DNA of 64,000 nt from Pseudomonas putida (GCF_028682395.1 NZ_JANHLC010000001.1:372001-436000), one strand, 5' to 3'. Counted from the stretch's first letter, positions 1-9,581 are shown. Translations and numbers: made by a program. The notes: a model not told the origin generated them from the sequence alone.

Positions 1-618
1 GGCGCCAGTCACCGGAATCCGCCGCTCGATGCAACTACGCACCGTCACCACGCCGACGCCCACGACGCCTTGCACTAATACCTGCAGGCTCAGCGCCGAA
101 CGCGGGTACTGGTTGAACAACCCGGCATAGGGCAACAACAGCCGGCGGTCTTCGGCAAAGGCCGGTGCGACATCGGCCAGCCCGAGCAGCGCATAAAACT
201 GCTGCAAACGCCGCTGCTCGCGGCGCTCGCAGATCACCAGCCAACTGCGGTACTTCTCCCAGGCCTGGAACAACAGGGGGTACAACTCGGCATGCAGGAT
301 GTCGAGAAAATCGCGCATGACTCGACCGCCATTGCGGCGCTCGTCGAGCAGGTCTTCGCTATAAAAAGTCGGCAACGGCGAACTCACGCCATAAAGCCCG
401 AAAAAATTGGCCTCGATCCAGATATGACCGTCAGCATCACGCTCGACGCTTTCGATATCGCACTCGGGGAACCCCAGTCCCAGCGAGGGCCGCACACGCA
501 CCGCTTGGCGAAACGCCTGCTCGTCTTCAAAACTCAAGCGCAGCAAGCGCAGCAGTTGGAAAAAGCCGTACTCGCGCGCCGCCTCGAACAGCGGCTCAGG
601 CGCTTTTACAACAGGCAT
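1..618 (-). CDS. tssG: TssG, T6SS baseplate subunit (partial)
   Basis: Partial gene: 206 codons are visible and the C-terminal part lies beyond the left edge. TssG is a wedge protein of the type VI secretion baseplate, which with TssE, TssF and TssK couples the contractile sheath to the membrane complex. The N-terminus carries YGFFQLLRLL and, further on, GLYGVSSPLPTFYSEDLL, stretches I recognise from the TssG/ImpH (DUF1305) family. The ATG at 618 lies inside the last codons of tssF (13-base overlap), the coupling usually seen between these two genes. The frame stays open to base 1. Confidence 0.93.
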   Translation of the reverse strand, partial: MPVVKAPEPLFEAAREYGFFQLLRLLRLSFEDEQAFRQAVRVRPSLGLGFPECDIESVERDADGHIWIEANFFGLYGVSSPLPTFYSEDLLDERRNGGRVMRDFLDILHAELYPLLFQAWEKYRSWLVICERREQRRLQQFYALLGLADVAPAFAEDRRLLLPYAGLFNQYPRSALSLQVLVQGVVGVGVVTVRSCIERRIPVTGA

Positions 619-2327
619 AGGCGCCCCGTCTTGGCCGGCCAAACCAGCGTTTCCCCACTCACCGTGTCTTGCAGGCTCAAGGCACTGAAACTGTTGACCG
701 CAACACAACCGGCGAAAAACTCGTCAAGCACACAGCCGAACAAGAACAGATCGCCGGGTCCGTGAAAATGATCACCCCGGCACATCACCCGCACCGCCCT
801 TCCGGTGATCGGCAGCCCGCGGACAAATCGCCGCTCATCCACGGCCTCGACCTGCACCACAGACTCGATCCGCCGCCGCTTGGCGCCATCGGACTCTGCG
901 CCCTGGGCAGGCAGGTACAGGCTCAACAGTTCGCACAAGTGCTCGCGGCTGGCCAGTTTCAAATGGTTGGCATTGAGTTGGGACAACACGCGCCAAAGCA
1001 GCCGATCGTCGAACAGGGGCGGCTGACTGGGTGTAATACTACGAATGTTGCTGAAGCTGACCCGATCTGGCGAATGGTCGCTCGGCTGGTTGATATCACC
1101 GAGGCGCAGGCTTTCCGGCAAGTTGCCGTGGGTACAGGTCAGGCCTATCGATAACGTGCTCTCGCCGGAGCGCCTGCCATCTTGCACCGGCAGGCTCAGG
1201 TAATGCTCGAAGCCCTGGCTGTCGAGCAACGACGCACGAATTCTCAGGTGATAGCCGTCACCCTGCTCCAACGCCGTATAAGGACGATACTGCCGGGGCT
1301 TGCCGCCAGGCAGATAGCCTTCGACACGATCCACCGAATAGATGCGCAGCGCTGGGCAACGGCTCTGGTCCGCCGGCTGGATACGGTACTCCGCCTGGCG
1401 CTGATCGATACGCAGCGGGTGGGCATCCTGGCGAAACAGATTGACCACGGGGCTGACATTAAGCCGCAGGCTCTGCGGGCTCACGGCGGGCGTCCAGTCT
1501 GGCAGGTCATCAAACATCAGCCGCACGCTGAAACGTCCGCTCTCGCCCCGTGCGCGCCAGCGGGAAAAGCCTTGCAGATCGACAAACAGAAACTTCTCCG
1601 GCAGGGCGAAATACTCCTGCAACAGCCGGTACGCCGGATGGGCCGTGGCCGGATAGGGCATAAGCTCCAGGGCGGGATCAAAACCGGCCATGGACAACGC
1701 CTCACGCCCCAGCAACAGCAACGGCTGTCCAGCGGCGCCAATGCGCACCTCGCGCAGGTTGCGCGCCAGCAAACGCAACAACTTGCTGGCCTCGGCCAAG
1801 CCGTCGCCCAGATAGAGCCGCAGGCGATCGCCCTGCCAGTCACTGGCACGAATCGCGTCGAATGCAAACTCAAGCAGCAGCGAACGCTCCTGGGTCGCGC
1901 CTCCGTCCCAACGCACCGTTTCCAGGCGCAACGGTTCAATATCGACGGCAAACGAGGTGCAAAAACGGGTGGGCTCACCGTCCACGGGCACCGACTGGAC
2001 CTCGCAGCCGGCCGCGATGCCCAGGCGATCGCCCAACGGCCCGCGCGGTTTGAACTCCAGCATGCTCATGCACGGCAAGGGATGGAGGAACTGGGGGTAA
2101 AGCAGTTGGGCGATTTCCTGAATCAGTTCGGGAAATTCATCGTCCAGACGCTGACGTACCAGACCAGTGAGAAACGCCACACCTTCAAGCAAGCGCTCCA
2201 CATCCGGATCGCTGGCCGTATCGGTGCCCAGCAGCGGCGCCAGGGCCGGATTGCGCCGAGCAAACTCCTTGGATAACTGCCGCAGATTGAGCAGTTCCTG
2301 CTCGTAGTAGCCATTGAATGTGGACAT
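606..2327 (-). CDS. tssF: TssF, T6SS baseplate subunit
   Basis: 573 residues, close to the usual 580-620 for TssF/ImpG. It builds the baseplate wedge (two TssF per TssG) in the cytoplasm beneath the membrane complex. The start MSTFNGYYEQELLNLRQLSK and the PHRE-like central beta-rich body are typical of the family. The ATG overlaps the tssE stop by one base (TGATG at 2325-2329) and the 3' end overlaps tssG, so tssE-F-G are probably translated as a coupled unit. No signal peptide or membrane segment is visible, as expected. Confidence 0.95.
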   Translation of the reverse strand: MSTFNGYYEQELLNLRQLSKEFARRNPALAPLLGTDTASDPDVERLLEGVAFLTGLVRQRLDDEFPELIQEIAQLLYPQFLHPLPCMSMLEFKPRGPLGDRLGIAAGCEVQSVPVDGEPTRFCTSFAVDIEPLRLETVRWDGGATQERSLLLEFAFDAIRASDWQGDRLRLYLGDGLAEASKLLRLLARNLREVRIGAAGQPLLLLGREALSMAGFDPALELMPYPATAHPAYRLLQEYFALPEKFLFVDLQGFSRWRARGESGRFSVRLMFDDLPDWTPAVSPQSLRLNVSPVVNLFRQDAHPLRIDQRQAEYRIQPADQSRCPALRIYSVDRVEGYLPGGKPRQYRPYTALEQGDGYHLRIRASLLDSQGFEHYLSLPVQDGRRSGESTLSIGLTCTHGNLPESLRLGDINQPSDHSPDRVSFSNIRSITPSQPPLFDDRLLWRVLSQLNANHLKLASREHLCELLSLYLPAQGAESDGAKRRRIESVVQVEAVDERRFVRGLPITGRAVRVMCRGDHFHGPGDLFLFGCVLDEFFAGCVAVNSFSALSLQDTVSGETLVWPAKTGRLCLL

Positions 2328-2749
2328 CAGCCATGCTCCATCAAGGTCACGCGGCCATCCGAAGACACACGGGTGGCAACCCGCAAGGCCACATCGCGGT
2401 CGTCCACTCGAATCCGGCCCTCGAGGATAAAGCTCAGCGACAGCACATCCTGCCCATGCTCGACCAACGCCAGGCGCGGCTGTTTGAGCCGCGGCTCATA
2501 GCGGGCAATCATGGCGCCGATATCGTCGATGATCTGCCCGGTCTCGCCCGCCACGAGCGAGCCGGCCAGATTGGTAAAGTCGGGGACGCCGAACTGCACA
2601 TCAATCGGCGCACTGCCTTGGCGGGTATTGAGTATCCGCCGCAGGTGTTCGAGGATCGAAACCGCCAACACTTGCGCCCGGGTCTGACTCGAACGCCCGG
2701 AGTCGCGCTCCAGGTCGGCGACACGCTCCAGTAGGCGCAATTCACGCAT
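2327..2749 (-). CDS. tssE: TssE, T6SS baseplate gp25-like protein
   Basis: 140 residues with the gp25/lysozyme-like fold expected of TssE. The family's EIRxHL-type region corresponds here to VLAVSILEHLRRILNTRQG at about residues 27-45, followed by the conserved proline/aspartate segment and a C-terminal beta-rich part containing LSFILEGRIRVDDRDV. TssE joins sheath and baseplate at the start of sheath polymerisation. A 92-base gap separates it from hcp upstream; no extra gene is present in that gap, unlike clusters that carry tagJ between hcp and tssE. Confidence 0.93.
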   Translation of the reverse strand: MRELRLLERVADLERDSGRSSQTRAQVLAVSILEHLRRILNTRQGSAPIDVQFGVPDFTNLAGSLVAGETGQIIDDIGAMIARYEPRLKQPRLALVEHGQDVLSLSFILEGRIRVDDRDVALRVATRVSSDGRVTLMEHG

Positions 2750-2841
2750 GGAATTTCTCGCTAAGCAGTAGGGACATTTAGCCCAGTAAAGGTCGCCCCG
2801 ACCGGCAAAGCGGCCGTCAGGGCGACGCCATTACCACGGCA

Positions 2842-3333
2842 TCAGGCGGCGGTTTCTTTCCAAGAATCCTGGGACTCGACACTGTCCATATCGGCGGACC
2901 AAATAATGGTTCCATAGGCAAAACTGATGTCTTCCATATGACCCAGCGCTTTATTGCTTTCGAGCAGACAGTTGGACACCGAGAGATGACCGGTAGCGAC
3001 GGTGGCGTCCTTCAGCGTGATGGTGTAGTACTTTTCTGTCGTACCACTCTTCTGGTTGAACCGATAGAACGCCAGTTTCACCTCTTCAAGCGGCTCGCCC
3101 GTTACCAGGGCTTGAAGGATTTTGGGAGACGCTTTATCAAGCACCTTGGTCAGCTTGATCACCCCGTGCACGCGCTGGCCGGTGGGTTGTCCGGTTTGAG
3201 GGTTTCTGGGGATCTCGACCGTGTGCTCAACAGCCTGGATCTCTATTTCCCCTATGTGCCCAGCAACTTCACAGGAGCCTTCGATCTTGCCCTGTTTGGC
3301 GCCTTTGATAGTGAGGTAGCAAGGTAATGGCAT
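2842..3333 (-). CDS. hcp: Hcp, T6SS inner tube protein
   Basis: 163 residues, family-typical. Hcp forms hexameric rings that stack into the expelled tube and may carry effectors in its lumen. The start MPLPCYLTIKGAKQGKIEGS matches the first beta-strands of Hcp proteins, and the C-terminal region keeps the usual ISFAYGTIIW strand. There is no signal peptide, since Hcp is exported through the T6SS itself. It has 92- and 130-base gaps on either side, so it may have its own ribosome binding and RNA-processing signals that allow higher expression than its neighbours. No effector domain extension is present. Confidence 0.95.
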   Translation of the reverse strand: MPLPCYLTIKGAKQGKIEGSCEVAGHIGEIEIQAVEHTVEIPRNPQTGQPTGQRVHGVIKLTKVLDKASPKILQALVTGEPLEEVKLAFYRFNQKSGTTEKYYTITLKDATVATGHLSVSNCLLESNKALGHMEDISFAYGTIIWSADMDSVESQDSWKETAA

Positions 3334-3463
3334 GGCATCTCTCCTTCAAATGATCATCGTCGCCGCATGCGCCGACGGTGCGAGCACGGTCACCAGACCG
3401 CGCCCATAACGGCGCAACGCCAACATTGGCGCACGCCTTAAAGCCGAAAAGCCCTGAACGGCC

Positions 3464-4954
3464 TCAGCTTTTTTCCAGCTTGCCCACCAGCGACAAGGTG
3501 AATGAGGCCCCCATGTATTTGAAATGCGGGCGGACCTTCAGGCCGACCCGATACCAGCCTGGGTCGCCTTCGACGTCATTGACGGTGATCTGCGCCTGAC
3601 GCAACGGACGCCGGCTGCGCACACCCGAAGCGGGGTTATCCATATCGGCGACATATTGGCGAATCCAGGTATTGAGCTCGGCTTCAAGATCGCCGCGCTC
3701 CTTCCAGGTGCCGATGTTTTCGCGCTGGATCACTTTGATGTAGTGCGCCAGACGACTGACCACAAAGATGTAGGGCAACTGGGTGCCGAGCTTGTAGTTG
3801 AGCTCGGCCTGCTTGGCTTCCTTGTCGTTGCCGAAATACTTCGGCTTCTGGCAGGAGTTGGCCGAAAAGAACGCGGCGTTGTCGGTGTTCTTGCGCATGG
3901 TCAGCGCAATAAAACCCTGCTCGGCCAGCTCGAACTCACGACGCTCGGAAATCAATACTTCGGTCGGGATCTTGGTCTGGGTCGCGCCCATGGCCTGGTA
4001 GTTGTAGATCGGCAGATCGCGCACCGTGCCACCGCCCTGCGGCCCGATGATGTTGGCGCACCAGCGGTATTGAGCGAAGCTTTCGAACAGCAGGCTGGAA
4101 AACGCAAACGCCGCATTGCCCCACAGGAACGCGTCGTTGCCGGCACTGACGTTCTCGTTGTAGACAAACTTCTTGGTCGGGACCGTGTCTTCGCCATAGG
4201 GCACGCGCAACAGAAAATGCGGGACCGTCAGCCCGACAAAGCGGGCGTCTTCGCTTTCGCGAAAAGCATTCCATTTGATGAACTGCGGCCCTTCGAGCAC
4301 CGCCGCCAAATCATTCAGATTTGGCAGTTCGGCAAAACTCTCCACGCCGAAAAAACGCGCACCTGCCGCAGCGATAAACGGCGTGTGGGACATCGCCGAG
4401 ACCGAGGCGATCGATTGCAGCAGCTTGATATCCTGCCCGCCTGGGTCAAACGCCCAATTGCCAATCAGTGCACCATACGGCTGGCCACCGAACTGACCGT
4501 ATTCAGCGCTATAGATCACCTTGTAAAGCCCGGAGCGCGTGATGTCTGCAGCATCTTCAAAGTCTTCCAGCAACTTCTGCTTGGAGACATTGAGAATTTC
4601 CAGTCGGTTGTTTTCACGAAAATCCGTGCGATCAACCAACAACTTGAGCGAGCGCCAAGCCGATTCAAGCTTCTGGAACGCCTCCTGGTGCAGGATCTCG
4701 TCGACTTGCTTGCAGAGCTTGCGATCAAGCTCGGCGATCATGTCGTCGATCAACCCGGCACTGACCTTCTCGACGGCACGCGCCGGCTCCAGCAAACCGC
4801 CAATAAAGGCTTCCAGCCCATGGCGAGTCACGGCATAGGCCTCGTCTCCCGGCTTGACCCGGGCACTGGCGATCAGTTGGTCCAGAAGCGAGGAGCCGGC
4901 CATCAATGCGCCAGGCTGTGGGGTCGTTTCCTGCACCTGTTTATCCTGGTTCAT
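3464..4954 (-). CDS. tssC: TssC (VipB), T6SS sheath large subunit
   Basis: 496 residues, the normal size for TssC/VipB/EvpB. It polymerises with TssB into the contractile sheath around the Hcp tube. Recognisable landmarks are SLLDQLIASARVKPGDEAY near the N-terminus, WRSLKLLVDRTDF at about residue 102, and the central GAYGFEP-type loop represented by PFIAAAGARFFGV. The ATG overlaps the tssB stop in a 4-base ATGA (4951-4954), which couples production of the two sheath proteins that must be made in equal amounts. Confidence 0.96.
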   Translation of the reverse strand: MNQDKQVQETTPQPGALMAGSSLLDQLIASARVKPGDEAYAVTRHGLEAFIGGLLEPARAVEKVSAGLIDDMIAELDRKLCKQVDEILHQEAFQKLESAWRSLKLLVDRTDFRENNRLEILNVSKQKLLEDFEDAADITRSGLYKVIYSAEYGQFGGQPYGALIGNWAFDPGGQDIKLLQSIASVSAMSHTPFIAAAGARFFGVESFAELPNLNDLAAVLEGPQFIKWNAFRESEDARFVGLTVPHFLLRVPYGEDTVPTKKFVYNENVSAGNDAFLWGNAAFAFSSLLFESFAQYRWCANIIGPQGGGTVRDLPIYNYQAMGATQTKIPTEVLISERREFELAEQGFIALTMRKNTDNAAFFSANSCQKPKYFGNDKEAKQAELNYKLGTQLPYIFVVSRLAHYIKVIQRENIGTWKERGDLEAELNTWIRQYVADMDNPASGVRSRRPLRQAQITVNDVEGDPGWYRVGLKVRPHFKYMGASFTLSLVGKLEKS

Positions 4955-5454
4955 GGCTGCTCCCCACTTTCGATACCCAGTTCGGCCAGCAACTGCTGAC
5001 GAGTCATCTCATCCGCCATCAACTCCTGGAGGCTACGGCGAAATTCCGGCAGGTTGCCCATGGGGCCCTTGAGTGCTTTCAACGCATCGCGCAGGGCAAT
5101 CAATTGCCGCAGTTGGGGAACCTGCTCCACCAGTGCATCGGGCTCGAAGTCACGCAGCGCGTTGAACTGCAGGCTGACCGGCAGTTGCTCGCCCTCTTCA
5201 GCGTTACGGTCCAAGCGATTGGGAATGGCGAAATCAAGGCTCAGCTTCTGCGCCTTGAGCACCTCGTCGAAGTTGTCTTTGTTGACGTTGATTGCACTGA
5301 CGTCCTCCAATGGAGTGGGATCCTCACGCAAGGTGAAATCCCCAAGCACCAACTGTTTAAGCGGCAGCTCGATCTGCTCTTGCGCATCACCGGTACTTGA
5401 GCGGTAAACGATATTGATGCGCTCTTTGGGGGCTACAGAACCATCGCTGGACAT
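4951..5454 (-). CDS. tssB: TssB (VipA), T6SS sheath small subunit
   Basis: 167 residues, standard length. TssB pairs with TssC in the contractile sheath; its C-terminal helix is the part handled by ClpV during sheath disassembly in studied systems. The motif PKERINIVYRSSTGDAQEQIELPLK at the N-terminus (residues 9-33) and LVLGDFTLREDPTPLEDV after it are family hallmarks. It lies 48 bases downstream of tssA and overlaps tssC by 4 bases, so it sits inside one transcript with its partner. Confidence 0.95.
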   Translation of the reverse strand: MSSDGSVAPKERINIVYRSSTGDAQEQIELPLKQLVLGDFTLREDPTPLEDVSAINVNKDNFDEVLKAQKLSLDFAIPNRLDRNAEEGEQLPVSLQFNALRDFEPDALVEQVPQLRQLIALRDALKALKGPMGNLPEFRRSLQELMADEMTRQQLLAELGIESGEQP

Positions 5455-5502
5455 GTCTTACTCCTGAAAAAAAGAACCGATGGATAAGGGCTACGGGTGT
5501 AT

Positions 5503-7011
5503 TCAATGCTTGCTCTGGGCGGTCAGCATCCAGGCCGCATATCCATCCAGTGTCGCCAGGTGCGGGAGCCACCGGGCGGACAGTTCATTGTTGTGATTGG
5601 CCGACAGTGCGATCAGGCGCTGGACCAGAGCCGGCTCCCAAGCATCGAGACGCTGGCGGTGGACCTCAGCCAGCAACGACTCGAATAGCGCTGACGCTGC
5701 TGCCCCCGCACCAAAGCGCTGCATCAACTCGCACTGGGCCAGGCGCAGAGAGAACCGGTCGCGACCCGCATGACTGGCACCTACTGCCCTCTGCAGTTCA
5801 GCGAGGGCCTCACCGATCTGCCCCCTGGCTGCCAGTTGCTCGGCGGCCTTGATTCGCTGAACCGTCTCATCGACTACCGTCTCGGCGGGCGCTATGTGCA
5901 CGGGCTCCAGCACCGGCTGCACAGCAGCCAACCAGGCTTGGGTCTGGAGGTCTGCAAATGGCAATCCGTTGGCAAATGCCTGACCGGCCAGCGCAGGCAC
6001 CCGTTGCAGCAGTTCGTTAACCTCAAGCACCACTGCCGCAGCCGCCTCAAATGCCTCCAACTGCACCAGGGCGTTATGACTGGCGCGGCTCAGGTCAAAC
6101 CAGAACGGCAGGCTCGACAAATGGGACTCGCAAAATCGCAGGATATGTTCGGCATCCGCACCTTCCAGGACCCGCGCAAAATGCTCCAACTGCATGCAAC
6201 TCGGCGCCGGGATAACACTGCCCTCGGCGCCGGCTTCGGGGATTTGCCTAATACCACTCCAGGCCTGTAGCCGGTTCAGACGATAAAGCAGTGGCGATAG
6301 CAGCGATTGCTCGATGCATTGACTGACCAGAGCATTGAGAGCCTCGGGCACCGTGGCGCATACAGCCGCTGGCGGCGACTCCGGCACCAGCAACACCTCC
6401 TTCTGCACCGGCTGGGACGCGCCCTGTATTGCAACGCAGGGCAGCGCCTGGCATGCCCGCAGCACGCGAGCAAAATCCACAGGCTCATCGTCATGCCCTT
6501 GCCAAAACCCGGCAATGGCTTGCCAGCGGTTTTGCAATTGCTCCCACATGGGTTGCTCAAGTGCCTCAAACTCAGCCTTGAGTTCAACGTCCAGAAAGTC
6601 CAACAACCACAACAGCTGATTGCGCCTGGCACGCAGACGCGTCACTGGCGGGCTCATCGTTTCCCAGTGGCGATCAAACAGTTGCCACCACAGATCGAAG
6701 GCATCCAACAGACCAGGCAATCCCCGACACTTGAGCCAGGCACAACCTAGCCAGATCGCCGCACTGATCTCCCGTTGTTGCTCTAACACCTCAAGCGCCA
6801 GCGCTTCGACTAAGTGCCAGTCGATACGCTGGCTGTAGAGTCCGGTGAGCTTTTCCAGCTCGTTTTTCAGGGCCTGAAAGGCTTCTCCATCATCGTTCGC
6901 AGCATCCCCCCCCAATCCCATGACACCAAGGATTCGCAGTACACACTCGGAGGGATCAACAGGATAAACACTCAAAGTTAAGTCCGCAGTGTTATTAGTT
7001 ATATTATTCAT
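5503..7011 (-). CDS. tssA: TssA, T6SS assembly cap/baseplate protein
   Basis: 502 residues from the ATG at 7011. TssA organises baseplate and sheath growth; the N-terminal ImpA domain (about residues 1-170, with the conserved GCAWLKCRGLPGL and LRARRNQLLWLLDFLD stretches) is followed by a variable middle and a C-terminal helical domain rich in Ala/Leu/Gln. I prefer ATG 7011 over an in-frame GTG at 7032 because GGAG lies 8 bases before the ATG and nothing suitable precedes the GTG. It is the first gene of the tssA-B-C-hcp-E-F-G transcript; the AT-rich region upstream should hold the operon promoter. Confidence 0.92.
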   Translation of the reverse strand: MNNITNNTADLTLSVYPVDPSECVLRILGVMGLGGDAANDDGEAFQALKNELEKLTGLYSQRIDWHLVEALALEVLEQQREISAAIWLGCAWLKCRGLPGLLDAFDLWWQLFDRHWETMSPPVTRLRARRNQLLWLLDFLDVELKAEFEALEQPMWEQLQNRWQAIAGFWQGHDDEPVDFARVLRACQALPCVAIQGASQPVQKEVLLVPESPPAAVCATVPEALNALVSQCIEQSLLSPLLYRLNRLQAWSGIRQIPEAGAEGSVIPAPSCMQLEHFARVLEGADAEHILRFCESHLSSLPFWFDLSRASHNALVQLEAFEAAAAVVLEVNELLQRVPALAGQAFANGLPFADLQTQAWLAAVQPVLEPVHIAPAETVVDETVQRIKAAEQLAARGQIGEALAELQRAVGASHAGRDRFSLRLAQCELMQRFGAGAAASALFESLLAEVHRQRLDAWEPALVQRLIALSANHNNELSARWLPHLATLDGYAAWMLTAQSKH

Positions 7012-7301
7012 GACAATAACTCCACGAGCCACAACACAACTTTATTCTTAAATAAAAAGCCGACAGACCTCAAATGGAAAAACACAAAACAACAAAAACA
7101 CGACCACAAAATAAAACCATGAAAACCCTAAGGAAAATCCATTACTCAACATAACAATCACGAAAAATAAAAAAATAAAATAAAAACTAATAAACAACTA
7201 AAAACACAACAATATGCCAACTCCTGCAGCGCATAAAATTGATAAACGCCCTCTCTGTTTTTCACTATTAGCGGCAAACCAATATAAAAAATAACGCCCA
7301 T
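7012..7301. promoter_or_regulatory. AT-rich promoter region of the T6SS operon
   Basis: About 290 bases upstream of tssA are dominated by A on the plus strand (long A/C-rich tracts around 7060-7230), in sharp contrast to the GC-rich surroundings. No open frame of note and no convincing -35/-10 or sigma-54 box was found. Such islands are the preferred targets of the H-NS-like proteins MvaT/MvaU in Pseudomonas, so silencing of the T6SS here is a reasonable inference, not something seen directly. Confidence 0.5.
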
Positions 7302-7334
7302 AAAAAAGCCCTCGTCTCACGACAAGGGCTTTTT
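7302..7334 (-). terminator. Rho-independent terminator after actP
   Basis: A 9-bp stem (arms 7304-7312 and 7325-7333) is flanked by an A-run on the left and a T-run on the right, so it can end transcription in both directions. It lies 50 bases beyond the actP stop on the minus strand. Confidence 0.8.
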
Positions 7335-7384
7335 CAACAGTCTGTCCAACAGTGCGCGTAAACGCGCCTTCCTGGGTTTTCTAT

Positions 7385-9043
7385 TTAGTGAGAAACCGCC
7401 CCACTAGCACCCAGACCGGTTTGCGAACGAACGAACTGCGGGTAGAACAGCGCGCGCTCGTCAGCCCCTGCCTTGGATTTGTCGGTGATCGAGAAGAACC
7501 AGATACCGATAAAGGCAATCATCATGGAGAACAGCGCCGGGTACTCGTACGGGAAGATCGCCTTCTCGTGACCGAGGATCGACACCCAGATGGTCGGGCC
7601 CAGCACCATCAGGCCCACGGCACTGATCAGACCCAGCCAGCCGCCAATCATCGCCCCGCGGGTGGTCAGCTTTTTCCAGTACATGGAAAGCAGCAGGACC
7701 GGGAAGTTGCAGCTCGCCGCGATGGAGAACGCCAGGCCTACCATGAACGCGATGTTCTGGCTTTCGAAGAGAATACCCAGGCCGATTGCCAGTACGCCCA
7801 GAGCCACCGTAGTGATCTTCGAAACGCGGATCTCGTCCTTCTCGTTGGCCTTGCCCTTCTTGATCACGCTGGCATACAGGTCATGGGATACAGCCGAAGC
7901 ACCGGCCAGGGTCAAACCGGCAACCACCGCCAGGATGGTGGCGAACGCCACTGCCGAGATAAAGCCCAGGAAGATACTGCCACCGACCGCATTGGCCAGG
8001 TGCACCGCCGCCATGTTGTTACCGCCCAACAGAGCGCCAGCAGCATCCTTGAAGTCAGGGTTGGTGCTAACCAACAGGATCGCGCCAAAGCCGATAATGA
8101 AGGTCAGGATATAGAAGTAGCCGATAAAGCCGGTTGCATACAGCACGCTCTTACGTGCTTCCTTCGCGTCGCTCACCGTGAAGAAGCGCATCAGGATGTG
8201 CGGCAGGCCCGCAGTACCGAACATCAGCGCCAGACCCAGGGAGAAGGCCGAGATCGGATCCTTCACCAAGCCGCCAGGGCTCATGATCGCCTCACCTTTA
8301 GGGTGAACCTTGATCGCTTCGGAGAACAGCATGTTGAAGTCGAAGTTGACGTGTTTCATGACCATCAGGGCCATGAAGGACGCACCGGACAGCAGCAGTA
8401 CCGCCTTGATGATCTGTACCCAGGTCGTTGCCAGCATGCCGCCGAACAACACATACAGGCACATCAGGATACCGACGAGGATAACCGCGACGTGGTAGTC
8501 CAGACCGAACAGCAGTTGGATCAGCTTACCGGCACCCACCATTTGCGCGATCAGGTAGAACGCCACGACGACCAGCGAACCGCAGGCCGATAGCGTACGA
8601 ATTTCCTTCTGTTTGAGGCGATAGGACGCCACGTCAGCGAAGGTGTACTTACCCAGGTTACGCAGGCGTTCGGCGATCAGAAACAGAATGATCGGCCAGC
8701 CCACCAGGAAGCCGATCGAATAGATCAGGCCGTCGTAGCCGGAGGTGAACACCAGCGCGGAAATCCCCAGAAAGGACGCCGCCGACATGTAGTCGCCAGC
8801 AATCGCCAGACCATTTTGAAAGCCCGTGATTTTACCGCCAGCGGCATAGTAGTCAGCCGCCGACTTGTTGCGTTTGGAAGCCCAGTACGTGATGCACAGG
8901 GTAGCGCCCACGAACGCGACGAACATCAGGATCGCGGAAACGTTGAGAGGTTGTTTGTGTACTTCGCCCGTCAGAGCGTCGGCGGCCCAGACGGCGGGCG
9001 CGAAGGCGGCAATGCCCAGGGCTGCTAATAGACGCTGGATCAT
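7385..9043 (-). CDS. actP: ActP, cation/acetate symporter
   Basis: 552 residues, typical for the SSS-family acetate permease. The protein starts with a cleavable-looking signal ([20 protein letters not shown]) and then has about 13 hydrophobic segments; [23 protein letters not shown] is the sodium-solute-symporter signature area. AAGGAGG lies 7 bases before the ATG. It overlaps yjcH by 4 bases (ATGA), the conserved yjcH-actP arrangement. The pair imports acetate and other short monocarboxylates for Acs. In Pseudomonas this locus is controlled by the MxtR/CrbS-ErdR/CrbR two-component system; a kinase of that type is encoded at 53845-57315. Confidence 0.95.
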   Translation of the reverse strand: MIQRLLAALGIAAFAPAVWAADALTGEVHKQPLNVSAILMFVAFVGATLCITYWASKRNKSAADYYAAGGKITGFQNGLAIAGDYMSAASFLGISALVFTSGYDGLIYSIGFLVGWPIILFLIAERLRNLGKYTFADVASYRLKQKEIRTLSACGSLVVVAFYLIAQMVGAGKLIQLLFGLDYHVAVILVGILMCLYVLFGGMLATTWVQIIKAVLLLSGASFMALMVMKHVNFDFNMLFSEAIKVHPKGEAIMSPGGLVKDPISAFSLGLALMFGTAGLPHILMRFFTVSDAKEARKSVLYATGFIGYFYILTFIIGFGAILLVSTNPDFKDAAGALLGGNNMAAVHLANAVGGSIFLGFISAVAFATILAVVAGLTLAGASAVSHDLYASVIKKGKANEKDEIRVSKITTVALGVLAIGLGILFESQNIAFMVGLAFSIAASCNFPVLLLSMYWKKLTTRGAMIGGWLGLISAVGLMVLGPTIWVSILGHEKAIFPYEYPALFSMMIAFIGIWFFSITDKSKAGADERALFYPQFVRSQTGLGASGAVSH

Positions 9044-9351
9044 TGCTGAGCCTCCTTGAGGATCGCGTTGTTCAAGTCGTCGAATTCGCCATTGGCGCGA
9101 CGCACATAGATACCGGTCAGGATGAACGCCGAAATGATCAGTCCAACACCGATGGGAATTCCCCAGGTAATCGATGAATCAGGGCTGATTTTTGCCCCCA
9201 GAACCTGCGGCCCATAAGCAATCAAAAGGATGAAACCCGAGTAAAGCCCTAGCATGATCGCCGAGAGAATCCAGGCGAACCGCTCCCTTTTACTGACCAG
9301 CTCCTTGAAACGCGGGCTGTTTTGAATCGAGAGGTAAATGCTGTCGTTCAT
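9040..9351 (-). CDS. yjcH: YjcH, DUF485 inner-membrane protein
   Basis: 103 residues with two transmembrane segments (about 26-47 and 58-80), matching the DUF485 family that accompanies ActP. Its exact role is unknown; it is thought to assist the acetate permease. GAGGAC is 8 bases before the ATG. It is the first gene of the two-gene operon and overlaps actP by 4 bases. The region upstream (9352-9480) contains a small palindrome at 9424-9433 (GACCTTAGTC) that could be a response-regulator site. Confidence 0.93.
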   Translation of the reverse strand: MNDSIYLSIQNSPRFKELVSKRERFAWILSAIMLGLYSGFILLIAYGPQVLGAKISPDSSITWGIPIGVGLIISAFILTGIYVRRANGEFDDLNNAILKEAQQ

Positions 9352-9515
9352 TGTTTTTGTCCTCGCAGCACAGATGAGTTGGAACGTATTCCACTTTAGG
9401 CGGCTGCAAGCGCGATTCCAGACGACCTTAGTCTTAGAGCCAAAAGCGCCGTAATGCCCACTGGGAGCGCCCTGGCGACGAATGGTCGAGCCGAAATTCG
9501 ATGACGGAAGGCACG

Positions 9516-9547
9516 AAAAAACCGCCTGTCAAAATGACCAGGCGGCC
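9516..9547 (-). terminator. Rho-independent terminator of the betaine-binding protein gene
   Basis: Read on the minus strand, 7-bp arms (9539-9545 and 9522-9528, CAGGCGG/CCGCCTG on the plus strand) are followed by six T residues. It lies 35 bases past the stop of the binding-protein gene. Confidence 0.8.
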
Positions 9548-9581
9548 TTGGAATAGCTGTTCTAGAGAGCTCGAAGTTCGA

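Noticed and set aside
3524..4999. Long plus-strand frame opposite tssC and tssB
   Set aside because: It spans two well-defined T6SS genes on the other strand and shows no domain; it is an antisense shadow.
7012..7032. GTG start for tssA at 7032
   Set aside because: No ribosome binding site precedes it, whereas GGAG is 8 bases before the ATG at 7011.
7200..7235. Sigma-54-like TGGCAT...TTG sequence on the minus strand upstream of tssA
   Set aside because: The -12 element lacks GC at the required distance and the site is about 200 bases from the gene; the match is too poor to call.
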